Below, piece by piece: positions 51,719 to 61,028 of a stretch of 64,000 nt of DNA. The notes under the pieces were generated by a model, which did not search any database, had not been told where the DNA came from, and saw nothing but the letters and a program-made list of their open reading frames with translations. Source of the stretch: Nitrospira sp. CR1.1 (lineage in GTDB: Bacteria > Nitrospirota > Nitrospiria > Nitrospirales > Nitrospiraceae). How positions within the stretch are numbered: position 1 is the first letter of the stretch; every line of letters starts with the position of its first letter. The translations under genes were made by a program, and so were the position numbers. The stretch is from assembly GCA_014055465.1 (NCBI GenBank), contig WIAF01000012.1, forward strand, positions 1 through 64,000, given 5' to 3'.

Positions 51719-52669
51719 TCAGCTCTGTGGTGGCAAACCAGCTTGCAGGCTGATGCCTTCCGACACACGATGGCCTGCCAGGTATTGCGCCATCGTCATG
51801 CGGCGGCTATTGGATGGCTGGATATCAAGTATGTGAATGGTCCCGCGGCCGGTGGCCACATCGACGCAGTCTTTGGTCACTTTCGTGATCGTGCCCGGAG
51901 TCGCCCGCTGAAGCTCATCGCCGACTGCAACCCGCCACAGCGTCCACCGCTCGCCGTTCACAGAGGTAAAGGCGCCGGGCCAGGGAGAGAGGCCGCGGAC
52001 ACGATTCGCGATGTCTGCGGCCGACAGAGTCCAATCGATCTGTCCATCTTCCTTCTTCAGGAGCGGGGCCATCGTCGCCTGCGAATCATCCTGCCGTTCC
52101 GGCGTGAGCGTCCCGGCCGTGAGGCGACGCAACGTCTCGACTAACAACCGCCCCCCCACCTCTGCGAGACGAGGTGCCAGCGTGCCGGCGGTATCGTCGG
52201 GACGAATCTCCACAGTCTCACGCAGCAGCATGTCGCCGGTATCCATCCCTTCAGCCATAAACATGGTCGTGATACCGGTTTCCCGTTCACCTCTGATAAT
52301 GGCCCATTGCACGGGACCCGCCCCGCGATACTTCGGCAACAGCGATCCGTGCACATTGATACAGCCTCGCGGAGGTAAGGCCAAAATGACGGGCGGCAGG
52401 ATACGGCCGAAGGCAGTCACCGCAATGACATCCGGCTTCCACTGGCGTAACGCATCCAAAAAGGCAGGATCTTTCATCTTCAGCGGCTGGAGTACAGGAA
52501 TTCCCTCTCGCTGGCAGACAATTTTCACCGGGGAAGGAATGACATCCTGCCCACGACCCTTCGGCCGATCAGGCTGCGTCACCACACCCACGACCTGATC
52601 GCCAGACGTGAGCAACGCCTCCAACGAAGGCACGGCGAATTCAGGTGTTCCCATGAATACGATACGCAT
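51719..52669 (-). CDS. fmt: Methionyl-tRNA formyltransferase
   Basis: A 316-residue formyltransferase that formylates the initiator Met-tRNA. Motifs: MRIVFMGTPEFAVPSLE, the folate-binding INVHGSLLPKYRGAGPVQWAI with catalytic Asn, His and later Asp in GMDTGDML, and the OB-like C-terminal domain. The initiator tRNA gene starts 88 bases upstream on the opposite strand. Confidence 0.96.
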   Translation of the reverse strand: MRIVFMGTPEFAVPSLEALLTSGDQVVGVVTQPDRPKGRGQDVIPSPVKIVCQREGIPVLQPLKMKDPAFLDALRQWKPDVIAVTAFGRILPPVILALPPRGCINVHGSLLPKYRGAGPVQWAIIRGERETGITTMFMAEGMDTGDMLLRETVEIRPDDTAGTLAPRLAEVGGRLLVETLRRLTAGTLTPERQDDSQATMAPLLKKEDGQIDWTLSAADIANRVRGLSPWPGAFTSVNGERWTLWRVAVGDELQRATPGTITKVTKDCVDVATGRGTIHILDIQPSNSRRMTMAQYLAGHRVSEGISLQAGLPPQS

Positions 52670-52721
52670 GCTCAGGCTTTATCATTCTCCCCTCACGAAT
52701 GCAATTCTGGTAGCGGCTTCC

Positions 52722-52751
52722 TTGACTCTCGTTTCACACGCCTGTTAGTAT
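52722..52751 (+). promoter_or_regulatory. Probable promoter of the initiator tRNA
   Basis: TTGACT at 52722-52727 and TAGTAT at 52746-52751 with an 18-base spacer. The -10 ends only five bases before the tRNA, which would leave almost no 5' leader, so the exact -10 is uncertain. Confidence 0.4.
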
Positions 52752-52756
52752 CCTGT

Positions 52757-52833
<77 letters not shown>

Positions 52834-52882
52834 ACCTTTCCCGCTTCTTTTTCAACCTCTTACAGCAGCTTCAGTCTCGGAC

Positions 52883-53209
52883 TCAGTACTCCTGGGCGAA
52901 GCCGACTGTGCTCACTCCCAGCGGAACGCGATCCAAGATCTCTACACCAGCACGCAAACTCTCAGGATGATGATGGGCATACCGCATCACCATGGAAATG
53001 GTTTTCCATCGTCCGAGTTTCTGCACGGTGTAAATATCGACTCCGGCCTGCACAAGACGGGTGGCGAAGGTATGGCGCAAATCGTGACAACGAAATGTTT
53101 TCACCTCTGCCTTGCGCATGACAGGATAGAACACGCGAAGCAGATTTCGCGCATCCATCCCATTGCCCTCGCCGTTGAAGACCAGGCAATGGCTTTTGAG
53201 CGAGCGGAC
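52883..53209 (-). pseudogene. C-terminal remnant of a tyrosine recombinase (phage integrase)
   Basis: The open frame covers about 108 residues, with the catalytic C-terminal motifs of tyrosine recombinases: HDLRHTFATRL, the LGRWKT position usually held by LGH, and the nucleophile Tyr in MVMRYAHH. The N-terminal domains and the first catalytic Arg are missing, and a TAG at 53210-53212 closes the frame upstream. An internal ATG at 53158 gives 91 residues but could not yield an active enzyme. It lies 50 bases from the 3' end of tRNA-fMet, where such integrases insert, so it is a scar of an old integration. Confidence 0.8.
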
Positions 53210-53540
53210 CTACGGTAATTTATCGAACTCCTGTACGAACCACTGTGGGGCAGCCCCGACTTGTTACCAAGGCGGGGACCGGCCTTTAGGAATGTGGTCT
53301 GGAGAGCACACTCGCAGCGTCCCTCCAAGGTCGATCCAGACGAGCTTCTGTCGAACCACGCCAAAGGCTTTCTCTCCCACTTCTCTCGCGACGATCGTAA
53401 TCGCCTCAGCGTTCCCATCCATGGCCATACTTATCAGGACCGCCCCAGGGTACGTACTTTGAGCCGGTCGTCATTTTGTCTGCGGCGCAAATTTCGATGA
53501 GCGTCCGTTCTTGGTTGGCAACTTTGAATTCTGATGTCAC
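53210..53540 (-). pseudogene. Possible frameshifted small gene
   Basis: Two adjoining reverse frames look protein-like. Frame A (GTG at 53540 to TGA at 53406) gives 44 residues, including NQERTLIEICAADKMTTG. Frame B (53428 to TAA at 53264) gives 54 residues, including AITIVAREVGEKAFGVV and VWIDLGGTLRVCSPDH. Frame B resumes after the TAA for 17 residues (QVGAAPQWFVQEFDKLP). A one-base slip near the GGGGCGG run at about 53440 plus a nonsense change would join them into one gene of about 100 residues. I recognise no family. The call is tentative. Confidence 0.35.
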
Positions 53541-53560
53541 GCTGAATGCTCATGACATCA
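53532..53560. repeat. Inverted repeat upstream of the two-component genes
   Basis: TGATGTCA at 53532-53539 and TGACATCA at 53553-53560 are perfect reverse complements with a 13-base gap. A second palindrome, TGCAAGC/GCTTGCA, lies at 53570-53586 with a three-base loop. They precede the histidine kinase gene by about 80-130 bases and could be regulator sites. Confidence 0.35.
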
Positions 53561-53667
53561 CACGCGCCGTGCAAGCATGGCTTGCAAAGCGGGGCGGTGG
53601 TTTATTTAAGCGTGCGGTCGCCATACCCTTGAAGCCTTCATGATAGAAGGGGGATAATTATTGATCG

Positions 53668-54834
53668 ATGACACAGCCCTCTCACAGATTGCTGCTACTC
53701 ACCATTGTCGTTCTGGGAATCGGACTGTTTTTCCTGGATCTCTATCTTCCGCTGGGTATTGGTAACGGCGTCCTGTACGGCGGCCTCGTCGTGCTGTCGC
53801 TGGCCTCGCCGGACCGAAAAGTTCCGCTCATTGTGGCCGGTGGTTGTTCAGTACTCGCCCTGTCGGACGTATTTCTCGGGGTCACTCTGCCAAATGTTCC
53901 GCTCTGGATGGGGATCAGCAACCGGTTGTTTTGCCTGACGACGATATGGGGCCCGGTCATCTATTTCCTCCAGCGCCGGAAGACCGAAGAAGCGCTTCGG
54001 AAGGCGCATGATGAGCTCGAGATTCGTGTCAGGGAACGCACTCGCGAGCTGGCTTCGGTCAATGAGGCGCTCGTCGAAGAAATCGGCGAACGGATGGAAA
54101 CGGAACGATCACTTCGTGAGAGCGAAAAGTCATTGAAGGCGAGCGAGCAGGAGTTGCAGCAAAGCCGTGAAGAACTCCGATCTCTCGCGGGCCAACTTTT
54201 GAGGGCTCAAGAAGAGGAACGTCGCCGCATTGCGCGAGACCTGCATGACGACGTGAACCAACGGTTGGCCATGGTGGCGATGGATTTGCGGCGAATCGAG
54301 AAGGACGAGATCGGCGATAGAGCGGCCATCATGGGAATGATTTCATCGATCACCGAGAGGCTGACCAGGGTCTCGGACGATGTGAGACGGCTGGCCTACC
54401 GCTTCCATCCCTCCATCCTGGATGATTTGGGGCTGACTAAAGCAGTCCGGCGGTTGGTCGATGATTTTTCCGCCAGCACGGGACTGGAAGCGGTGTATGT
54501 GCACCGCGATCCCGTGACCCCAGTGCCGACCGACCTTGCGACGTGCGTATACCGGATTGCGCAGGAAAGCTTGACCAACGTGGCCCGTCATGCGCACGCA
54601 TCGGAGGTAGAAGTAGAACTGATCTGCGACGAGGGGATGATCACCCTCTCGATTCGTGACAACGGGATCGGCTTCGATCTATCGCCAACGTCGCAGGAGC
54701 GTGGGCGCCTCGGTCTATTGAGTATGAAAGAACGGGTACGACTGGTGCGGGGAACTTTAGATGTGATGGCAGCGCAGGGCTGCGGGACACATGTCGAAGT
54801 ACACGTGCCGTTGTCAGGGAGTCATTATGGCTAA
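53668..54834 (+). CDS. Sensor histidine kinase, NarX/DegS-like (HisKA_3)
   Basis: A 388-residue membrane kinase. Residues 5-100 contain about four hydrophobic segments with almost no external loop, so sensing is probably within or at the membrane. A coiled coil spans about 103-180. The HisKA_3 box is EEERRRIARDLHDDVNQRL with phospho-acceptor His193, and the ATPase domain shows RIAQESLTNVARHA and DNGIGFD. It phosphorylates the NarL-type regulator whose gene overlaps its last eight bases. The signal is unknown. Confidence 0.92.
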   Translation: MTQPSHRLLLLTIVVLGIGLFFLDLYLPLGIGNGVLYGGLVVLSLASPDRKVPLIVAGGCSVLALSDVFLGVTLPNVPLWMGISNRLFCLTTIWGPVIYFLQRRKTEEALRKAHDELEIRVRERTRELASVNEALVEEIGERMETERSLRESEKSLKASEQELQQSREELRSLAGQLLRAQEEERRRIARDLHDDVNQRLAMVAMDLRRIEKDEIGDRAAIMGMISSITERLTRVSDDVRRLAYRFHPSILDDLGLTKAVRRLVDDFSASTGLEAVYVHRDPVTPVPTDLATCVYRIAQESLTNVARHAHASEVEVELICDEGMITLSIRDNGIGFDLSPTSQERGRLGLLSMKERVRLVRGTLDVMAAQGCGTHVEVHVPLSGSHYG

Positions 54835-55471
54835 GCCGCGCGTGTTATTGGCCGACGACCATTCGTTAGTACTGGAGGGTTTTCGCCGCATTCTCGAGGC
54901 CCAATGCGAGCTCGTGGGCATGGTGGAGGATGGACGAGCGCTCCTTGAAGCGGCACGGAAGCTGGAGCCCGACATTGTCATTCTCGATGTATCCATGCCG
55001 CTGTTGAACGGTATCGATGCGGCCACGCAGATGAAAAAAGTTCAGCCGTCGGTCAAGGTCATCTTTGTGACCATGCATTCCGATGCCGATTATGTGCGAT
55101 CCGCCTTCGAAGCGGGAGCCTCGGGGTATCTGCTGAAGCGGTCCGCGGTCGATGAATTGGAGCAGGCGATTCGGGCGGTATGGGCCGGGCATACCTACAT
55201 CACCCCCCTGATTGCCCAAGACCTGCTCGACGTATTGCTCACCACTGGATCAAGACACCCTCAACAGAAAAAAACGCTCACGTTTCGCCAGCGTGAGGTC
55301 TTACAGCTGTTGGCCGAGGGCCGGACGGTGAAGGAGATTGCTCTTCGGTTGAAGATTTCGACGAGGACGGTAGAGTTTCACAAGGCGCAGGTCATGGAGC
55401 AGTTGAATCTGCGCACCACGGCAGATTTGATCAAATATGCACTGACGCATGGAGTGCTGGCCTCTTCGTAA
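54827..55471 (+). CDS. NarL/FixJ-family response regulator
   Basis: A 214-residue regulator. The receiver domain has the acidic pair DD (10-11), the phosphorylated Asp54 in VILDVSMPLL and the Lys in GYLLKRSA. The C-terminal LuxR-type helix-turn-helix (about 150-207) reads LTFRQREVLQLLAEGRTVKE and ISTRTVEFHKAQVMEQL. It starts at ATG 54827, inside the end of the kinase gene, so the pair is translationally coupled. Confidence 0.94.
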   Translation: MAKPRVLLADDHSLVLEGFRRILEAQCELVGMVEDGRALLEAARKLEPDIVILDVSMPLLNGIDAATQMKKVQPSVKVIFVTMHSDADYVRSAFEAGASGYLLKRSAVDELEQAIRAVWAGHTYITPLIAQDLLDVLLTTGSRHPQQKKTLTFRQREVLQLLAEGRTVKEIALRLKISTRTVEFHKAQVMEQLNLRTTADLIKYALTHGVLASS

Positions 55472-55645
55472 CCCCCTCCCGAGGTCTCGCATAGATTGCC
55501 GCAGTTTCTACCTCGTAATCTTCTGTTCAAAACTATCGGCCTTTACGAGTTCCCCATTCCAGAGAGGTGCCTTACAAGGGAAGTCCTGATGGAGGACCCC
55601 TCGAAGGAGGGCCACTATATGCCGTAGGCACATGAAGTGTGACCA

Positions 55646-55861
55646 ATGAACCGGAATGAGTTTTTAGTCGCCTTGTTTGGTCGCCCGGTCTGGTTCCACT
55701 GCAAACGGTGCCAACGAGTGAAAGTGGTAGAGACGGAAGACGCCTCCAAGGAAACCTGGCAGGATCAAGCAGAGGCGATGGGAAGGTACGGGGTCTGCCC
55801 TGAAGACCTGTGGTGGTTTGATACCGTATGCGATCCGTGTCAGATCCGGCAAAGCCGCTGA
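55646..55861 (+). CDS. Small protein with two CxxC pairs
   Basis: A 71-residue protein with CKRC at about 19-22 and CDPC near the C-terminus, separated by an acidic, Trp-containing middle. The four cysteines could hold zinc. The start ATG at 55646 has only a weak ribosome site. No family is recognised. Confidence 0.5.
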   Translation: MNRNEFLVALFGRPVWFHCKRCQRVKVVETEDASKETWQDQAEAMGRYGVCPEDLWWFDTVCDPCQIRQSR

Positions 55862-56345
55862 ATTCTGTTCTCTGTTCTTTTGTCCTGCCGACCTTGAAAC
55901 GCCAGACAACGTCGAGCCGGATATTGTCTCCGAGTGCCGGTCTGTGCACGCCATCCGTCGATTTCGAACCAACCTTCATCAGGCAATCTCAGCCCGGGCC
56001 ACGCGAGGATGTTTTGGTAGCCACCAACTGTGCTACTGCCAACCTGTCTCCATGAAGGGGGACACCCCGAGCCGCTGTGCCGGATTTGCGCTAGAAATCG
56101 TTCCATCCCGCTCTTCCGTTAGAGCCTATCGGACCATTGAAATCGAGTTAACGCTGGCAATATCAATGGATTGCGGGAAAACTACGCCTCAATCAAGCCC
56201 CTGCAAGGTTTCGGTTTTCAGAATTATCAAAGCGAGGGTGGCATTGAGGCAGACGAGGTGCGGGAGACGCCCTCGTAAGAGGCAATGGGGGGATGTCGCT
56301 GCCAATTATAGGATGTTTAAGAACCGGTTCAATATCTATTGATAC
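55862..56345. other. Coding-poor region
   Basis: About 480 bases without a convincing gene. A plus-strand frame from 55818 crosses most of it, but its Cys- and Arg-rich sequence has no ribosome site or domain and overlaps the small gene before it. No repeat or tRNA is seen. Confidence 0.5.
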
Positions 56346-56873
56346 CTACTGCGAACTACAAACCGGCACATCCTGGTCCTTTCGCTGATCCATTGGCCTA
56401 CTGTTCACCTCTGTAACGGCAATGGAGACGCCAGTCTTATCTTGGACCGCCTGTTGCAACCGGGGAATCATCTTGCTCAGAAGAATGTGATAGACATCGG
56501 CATACCGTTCTTCAGTCACCTGCTCCAGAGTCAGCTGCGAAGATATGTCCCGCCAATTGCTTCCCACCTCATCTTTCATCAATTGCGAGGATGGAGACGG
56601 CTTTCCCTCCGACAAATCTGCTCGACTCGCGACAATATAGTACAGGGCTTCAACTGGCTGCCTGTCCTCGGTGCAAGCAACGGCCTTAAACACACGGGTA
56701 TCGCGCTCATCAAACGTCCCCGGTTGAGCTAGCCCGCCTCCTGTCCATGTCAGGGATAGCAAAACCAACCCGCTCCCAGTAAAGAGATAGCGACCCCATC
56801 GGCTTAGGCCGGACCGCTCCAGGATGGCGCTCACCGGTAATACACATGCACTGGAGAGAAGTGCTGTGCCCAT
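56346..56873 (-). CDS. Putative exported protein of unknown function
   Basis: A 175-residue frame with a hydrophobic segment at about 28-48 ending in GGGLAQ, likely a signal peptide or anchor, followed by a soluble part (FDERDTRVFKAVACTEDRQP and a helical stretch YADVYHILLSKMIPRLQQAV). The start may be internal, since the first 20 residues are atypical. No domain is recognised. Confidence 0.55.
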   Translation of the reverse strand: MGTALLSSACVLPVSAILERSGLSRWGRYLFTGSGLVLLSLTWTGGGLAQPGTFDERDTRVFKAVACTEDRQPVEALYYIVASRADLSEGKPSPSSQLMKDEVGSNWRDISSQLTLEQVTEERYADVYHILLSKMIPRLQQAVQDKTGVSIAVTEVNSRPMDQRKDQDVPVCSSQ

Positions 56874-56885
56874 ACTGTTCCTTTC

Positions 56886-57173
56886 TCAAGCGCTCGGACC
56901 ATTTCCGGCCTTGATGGTGACCTGTTTCATGTGGATGTCTTGTGCTCGGCCAATCACTAGACGAAGCTTCAATTGAGCGGCCTCGACATGAAAAAACGCA
57001 CCCCCGGGTCCTGTAGCCGAGGAACCGGACTGAAATAGCATGCAGCCTGCCGTCCCTTCGTTATACATGCCATGAGAACCAGATAGCGAAACGTTCGCGC
57101 AACATCCTGTTCCCGTGGCTGGAGGTAATGGGATCTGATAGCAGACAGCGGGTCGGTGATGCCTCTTGCTCAT
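56886..57173 (-). CDS. Possible hypothetical protein
   Basis: A 95-residue frame just upstream of the previous gene on the same strand. The middle is Gly-, Ser- and Cys-rich and the end is beta-rich (AAQLKLRLVIGRAQDIHMKQVTIKAG). No ribosome site or family is seen. It may be real because it ends 12 bases before the next ORF, but it is a weak call. Confidence 0.3.
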   Translation of the reverse strand: MSKRHHRPAVCYQIPLPPATGTGCCANVSLSGSHGMYNEGTAGCMLFQSGSSATGPGGAFFHVEAAQLKLRLVIGRAQDIHMKQVTIKAGNGPSA

Positions 57174-57262
57174 TCAAGCCCAAATGAACCAACTTGCAAA
57201 GAATGGCCTCCCCTCCATTGTGTCCTCAACGCTCGTGACATCCCTTAGAAACAAGACTTTGC

Positions 57263-57739
57263 CTACCTGAGCAGATCAGTTGAGTGAACAGAAAAATCGC
57301 TTACTATCTCACGCTGAAAGTAGGTGTAGCAGTTCACAAAGGCCGGACTTTCCGGAAAGACGCATAGTACGCCAACCAGTTGCCCGCACAACAATGCCCA
57401 GTGCGCAGCGAAGAGCGCTGATTGAATTGGGCAGAGTCCTTTATTGCGCAATGAAGCGAGCGAGGCGCCGGAAAACACGACTGTCAGGCTTTGGATGGAA
57501 GGTCCATAGCTGCACACATATTCATGCGTGGTAGCAAATAACAGGCGAATTCCTTCTAATGACCGATATCCGCTATGTCGGCAGACCGGACACACCAGGG
57601 CGCACAGTCCCAAGCCAGTCAGAGACCGCATTCTGGAATCCGGTTCCATTTTTCCATCACAGCCCGGTCCCGGACAGAGCGGTGTTTTGCTCTGCAGGAT
57701 CGACGTCACTTTCGCCGGGTGCACGGGAAATTCCGCCAT
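57263..57739 (-). CDS. Possible Cys-rich, zinc-ribbon-like protein
   Basis: ATG at 57739 has a good GGAGGGTG ribosome site and opens a 158-residue frame. The N-terminal half has Cys pairs in CPGPGC and in CALVCPVC, consistent with zinc binding. The second half is hydrophobic and Cys-containing without clear structure, and may be out-of-frame read-through after damage. Upstream in-frame sequence to 57919 is not supported. Confidence 0.4.
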   Translation of the reverse strand: MAEFPVHPAKVTSILQSKTPLCPGPGCDGKMEPDSRMRSLTGLGLCALVCPVCRHSGYRSLEGIRLLFATTHEYVCSYGPSIQSLTVVFSGASLASLRNKGLCPIQSALFAAHWALLCGQLVGVLCVFPESPAFVNCYTYFQREIVSDFSVHSTDLLR

Positions 57740-57989
57740 GATCACCCTCCAGGCATAGTGTCCACGCCTCGAGTCGGCTTTTGTTACACTAGGGTGAAAC
57801 GATATGGAGGGAAACCCCACTAGGCAGTCCCCTAGCTTTCTGATCGCTCGCCCCCGCTTATCAGTGAACACGCTGGAGCAGATGGGATAACCACGCGCAG
57901 GGGAAAAAGATAATTTCAATCACTCGACTATAGTCGCCGGAATTCGCCCCTCGCTGCTGGCCGGAAGAATTGATGTCACGAAAGAGGTC

Positions 57990-58244
57990 GTGAGCGGCCG
58001 TCTCGTGCCGTCATCGAGCAGCACACGTCTCACGGATGGGCATTTTACTATTGACCGACTGATAGGGAGGCTTGAGAAGGCGTTGGACCAGGCGTTGTAT
58101 GACAGTTATCACCGTCTGTGGGGGACAGGTGATATGCCCCTGAAATTCGGTCCGGAAAGAGATTGTTCAAAACTACTCGATTATGAATGGCGGCTGGAAG
58201 AACGGCTTCGATCGCACCAGGCGCCCTCCGGTATCTGCCAATAA
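57990..58244 (+). CDS. Possible small hypothetical protein or fragment
   Basis: An 84-residue frame from GTG 57990. The centre (FTIDRLIGRLEKALDQALYD) looks helical and protein-like. The frame remains open upstream without a better start codon, so this may be the end of a truncated gene. No family is recognised. Confidence 0.3.
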   Translation: MSGRLVPSSSSTRLTDGHFTIDRLIGRLEKALDQALYDSYHRLWGTGDMPLKFGPERDCSKLLDYEWRLEERLRSHQAPSGICQ

Positions 58245-58674
58245 CACGCGAACACCTTGCCTAATGAAGTATTGCGGCAAGGTTTACTGCCCATCTGTCA
58301 CGCTGATTCAATGCGCCACTGTCTCGCCTCAATCCGTGCTATGTGGAGCGGGAATCGATCACGGTGGAAATGTACACTCACGCAGCTCTTGGTAGAACAA
58401 TCCCTGCGCTGTGCCTGGTACCGGATGCATTCATATTCAACACCTTCCTTTCCGGCTCTCTGCGGAAATGCCTACAACGGAACGGTCTCTGATGTATGGA
58501 TCCTTCCACGGCGCATCCATTTACCGACGCTCCTAGCTATCCATGAGCCCTTCTTCTGCACTCGCCGATTCACGGCTGCGACGGACATTTGGCGCGCCGG
58601 TCTTGCAACGTGATCCGGCGATTTCACGACGAACCAGCATGTATAAGACGGGCTAAAGGAGTCCGTGGCTGCCG
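58245..58674. other. Coding-poor region
   Basis: About 430 bases between the last fragment and the transglycosylase gene. The ORFs found in it lack ribosome sites and have codon use unlike that of the neighbouring genes. No repeat, RNA gene or terminator is evident. Confidence 0.5.
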
Positions 58675-59451
58675 CTACTTTTTAGCAGCAGGGCGAGTAT
58701 TCCGGAAATCGACTGGAACAGCTACGGACTCCAGCCGCAACGGCTTCGAGTGGATAGCCAACAACACCGCCTTCCCCGGGGTCGCCTGGTAATTCCCGCG
58801 AAAGCTCTTGTAGTAAATCATCACCTTTCGGACATAGTCGCGGGTTTCGGGGTAGGGCGGGATGGCGTGATATCGCTCCACCCGTCGTTCACCCGCATTG
58901 TAGGCCGCCACTGCTAATCGTACATTCCCGTTAAAACGATCCAGCAAATACCGCAAATGTCGCGCGCCGCCGCGAATATTGTCCCCGGTATCGTACAAAT
59001 TCTGCACACCGTGACGAATGGCCGTTTCGGGAATTAACTGCATGAGACCCACCGCTCCGGCCCGCGAAATGACGGTGGGGTTAAAGTCCGACTCTGCCTT
59101 GATCACGGCCAGCAGCAGGGCCGGATGCAGCTGAAACTGCCAGGCATAGCGCTCCACGGCGTCCTGTACTTCTTCCGCAGGCACTCGATGCGATAGCCGG
59201 TTGGCCTGCAATTCGGCCGGACGAAAGCGCCGGTCAGTGGGAACATTCGTCATCTCGAACAGGCCGTTCGCTCCCACATAGCCGTAGATATCGCTTTCTC
59301 CGAAGGCGGACTCACCTATCATCAGCACACTCGCTATCGCCAATGAACACGCCCAGGAGACGGATGCCCGACCGTCTCCATTCGGACGATGATCGGGGAG
59401 ATGTGTGCGTTGACAAGCGCGCCCGTTCCGAGCTGAGTGTTCGTTGGCCAT
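58675..59451 (-). CDS. Lytic transglycosylase (SLT domain)
   Basis: A 258-residue exported enzyme that cleaves peptidoglycan glycan strands with formation of anhydro-muropeptides. A hydrophobic segment at about 33-50 is the signal or anchor, preceded by an unusually long polar N-terminus, so a later start is possible. The SLT domain (about 110-210) has the catalytic Glu in VIKAESDFNP, then GAVGLMQLIPETA and AVAAYNAGERRV. It complements anmK at the end of the window, which recycles anhydro-sugars. Confidence 0.92.
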   Translation of the reverse strand: MANEHSARNGRACQRTHLPDHRPNGDGRASVSWACSLAIASVLMIGESAFGESDIYGYVGANGLFEMTNVPTDRRFRPAELQANRLSHRVPAEEVQDAVERYAWQFQLHPALLLAVIKAESDFNPTVISRAGAVGLMQLIPETAIRHGVQNLYDTGDNIRGGARHLRYLLDRFNGNVRLAVAAYNAGERRVERYHAIPPYPETRDYVRKVMIYYKSFRGNYQATPGKAVLLAIHSKPLRLESVAVPVDFRNTRPAAKK

Positions 59452-60034
59452 ACGTCCTCCCCGTCCCCTGCCGTTCATGTGGTGGGGACTTCAGAGCGTT
59501 GCGAACCAGTCATGCTCCCGCAGAATTCATGCCACTTCGTCGCTCGCACAAAAACGTTCAGCGCCAATAACTTCGCGTGGTTAGGTCAAGGGTTTCCAGC
59601 CACAATGTCGCTCCGACACGAAGGATCCTGAGACGGGCCGTTTTGGGGCACCACCTGGCCGTATTTTGGTCATCAGTTCGTCCCGGTCCGTCGCAGGAGA
59701 GAGGCGAAATCGGCAGTGACGTGAGATGAACGAGCAGGGCCATCACGACAGCGTGGCCCATTTCCTCGACACCATGATCACGCGAGGAAGCAGGCTATTG
59801 TTTGACGGTTCGACGCGACATGCTAGAATCCCCGTCGAGCCGGTCCTTCAACTGTAGGAAACCATGGGCCGGGAGAGATCCCGCTCTGAATCCGAGTCCA
59901 GTCTTGCCATTCACATATGATGAGCGCGACCCTGCCGGACCTCATGGCTGATCGTTTGGCGACGATCTCTACGCCACAGCACCTCCGCGTCAGCCCATCA
60001 CAGTTGGCTACGATTCGAACCTGAGCGCCGCCGC
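59452..60034. other. Long intergenic region
   Basis: About 580 bases with no credible gene between divergent transcription units. It contains a promoter at 59802-59829. A long untranslated leader (about 200 bases) would precede the diguanylate cyclase if that promoter is used. I could not fold it into a known riboswitch. Confidence 0.5.
59802..59829 (+). promoter_or_regulatory. Sigma-70-type promoter upstream of the diguanylate cyclase
   Basis: TTGACG (59802-59807) and TAGAAT (59824-59829) with a 16-base spacer; each hexamer matches the consensus at five positions. It lies about 205 bases upstream of the ATG at 60035. Confidence 0.5.
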
Positions 60035-60964
60035 ATGATTAAACTGCTGCTGGTGGAAGACAATTCCGTCGATGCGCAACTGACGCAGGATCTCCTTGCC
60101 GAATGGTCGCTGGACCGATTCGAGATTACGCATGCTTCCATTCTGGCGGATGGCCTAGCCCGATTGAGCCGGGAGCGATTCGATGTCGTCCTCCTCGATC
60201 TGTCGCTCCCGGACACGCATGGCCTGGCCACGGTGACGCAGGTGCTGGCAACCAGCCCTGATGTCCCGGTCGTCGTATTGAGCGGCCACGATGACCATCC
60301 GCTCGCGCTACAGGCGCTCCAGCACGGCGCGCAGGATTACTTAGTCAAGGGAGACGGCGGGGCTGAGTTTCTTGCACGTTCGATACTCTATGCCATCGAA
60401 CGCAAAAAGGCGCAGGAACGGCTGACCTACCTTGCGCAACACGATGCGCTCACCGGCTTAATCAATCGGGCGCTGTTTCGTGACCGCTTGATCCATGCCA
60501 TGGCGCGCAGCAAGCGGAAAGACCAGCCCCTCGCGGTGATGCTCCTCGATCTGGATCGTTTCAAAGCCGTCAACGACACGCTCGGGCACGATATCGGCGA
60601 TGAGTTACTGAAAGAGGTTGCGACACGATTGATGGAATGCGTGCGGGAGGTCGATACGGTCGCCCGCATGGGCGGCGATGAATTTACCGCCATCCTGGAA
60701 GGCATTTCAGGCGAAGACGATGTGCTGGTCGTCGCGAAGCGAATCGTGGAATCGATCGGCGCGCCGTTTCAGATCGGGTCGCATCGCATCTCGATCGGCG
60801 TGAGTATCGGCATCACTCTCTACCCGTTGGATGATGAAGATCTCGATGAACTACTGAGGCACGCCGACAAAGCCATGTACGCCGCCAAACAGCAAGGCGG
60901 AGGCCGGTATCATTTTCATTCACCGGCCGGCCATTCTCCCGGCGTTCCCACTCCAATCCCGTAA
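60035..60964 (+). CDS. Response regulator with GGDEF domain (diguanylate cyclase)
   Basis: A 309-residue protein that should make cyclic di-GMP. The receiver domain (1-120) has acidic residues at Glu8 and Asp9 and the phospho-acceptor Asp55 (VVLLDLSLPD). The GGDEF domain (about 130-295) has an intact active site MGGDEF (211-216). The inhibitory I-site Arg203-x-x-Asp206 lies five residues before GGDEF, so product inhibition is expected. No dedicated kinase gene is adjacent. Confidence 0.94.
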   Translation: MIKLLLVEDNSVDAQLTQDLLAEWSLDRFEITHASILADGLARLSRERFDVVLLDLSLPDTHGLATVTQVLATSPDVPVVVLSGHDDHPLALQALQHGAQDYLVKGDGGAEFLARSILYAIERKKAQERLTYLAQHDALTGLINRALFRDRLIHAMARSKRKDQPLAVMLLDLDRFKAVNDTLGHDIGDELLKEVATRLMECVREVDTVARMGGDEFTAILEGISGEDDVLVVAKRIVESIGAPFQIGSHRISIGVSIGITLYPLDDEDLDELLRHADKAMYAAKQQGGGRYHFHSPAGHSPGVPTPIP

Positions 60965-61028
60965 ACAGGCTGCGCAACGCCTTCGTCCATCAGCCGCACA
61001 TCGACTCCACGGAAACGCCATCGCGCCG

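Noticed and set aside
55818-56342. 174-residue plus-strand ORF
   Set aside because: It overlaps the end of the small CxxC protein gene. Its Arg/Cys/Ser-rich sequence lacks predicted structure and there is no ribosome binding site.
58257-58613. 118-residue plus-strand ORF
   Set aside because: Atypical composition, many rare-looking Cys, Trp and His residues, and no ribosome site. Probably chance.
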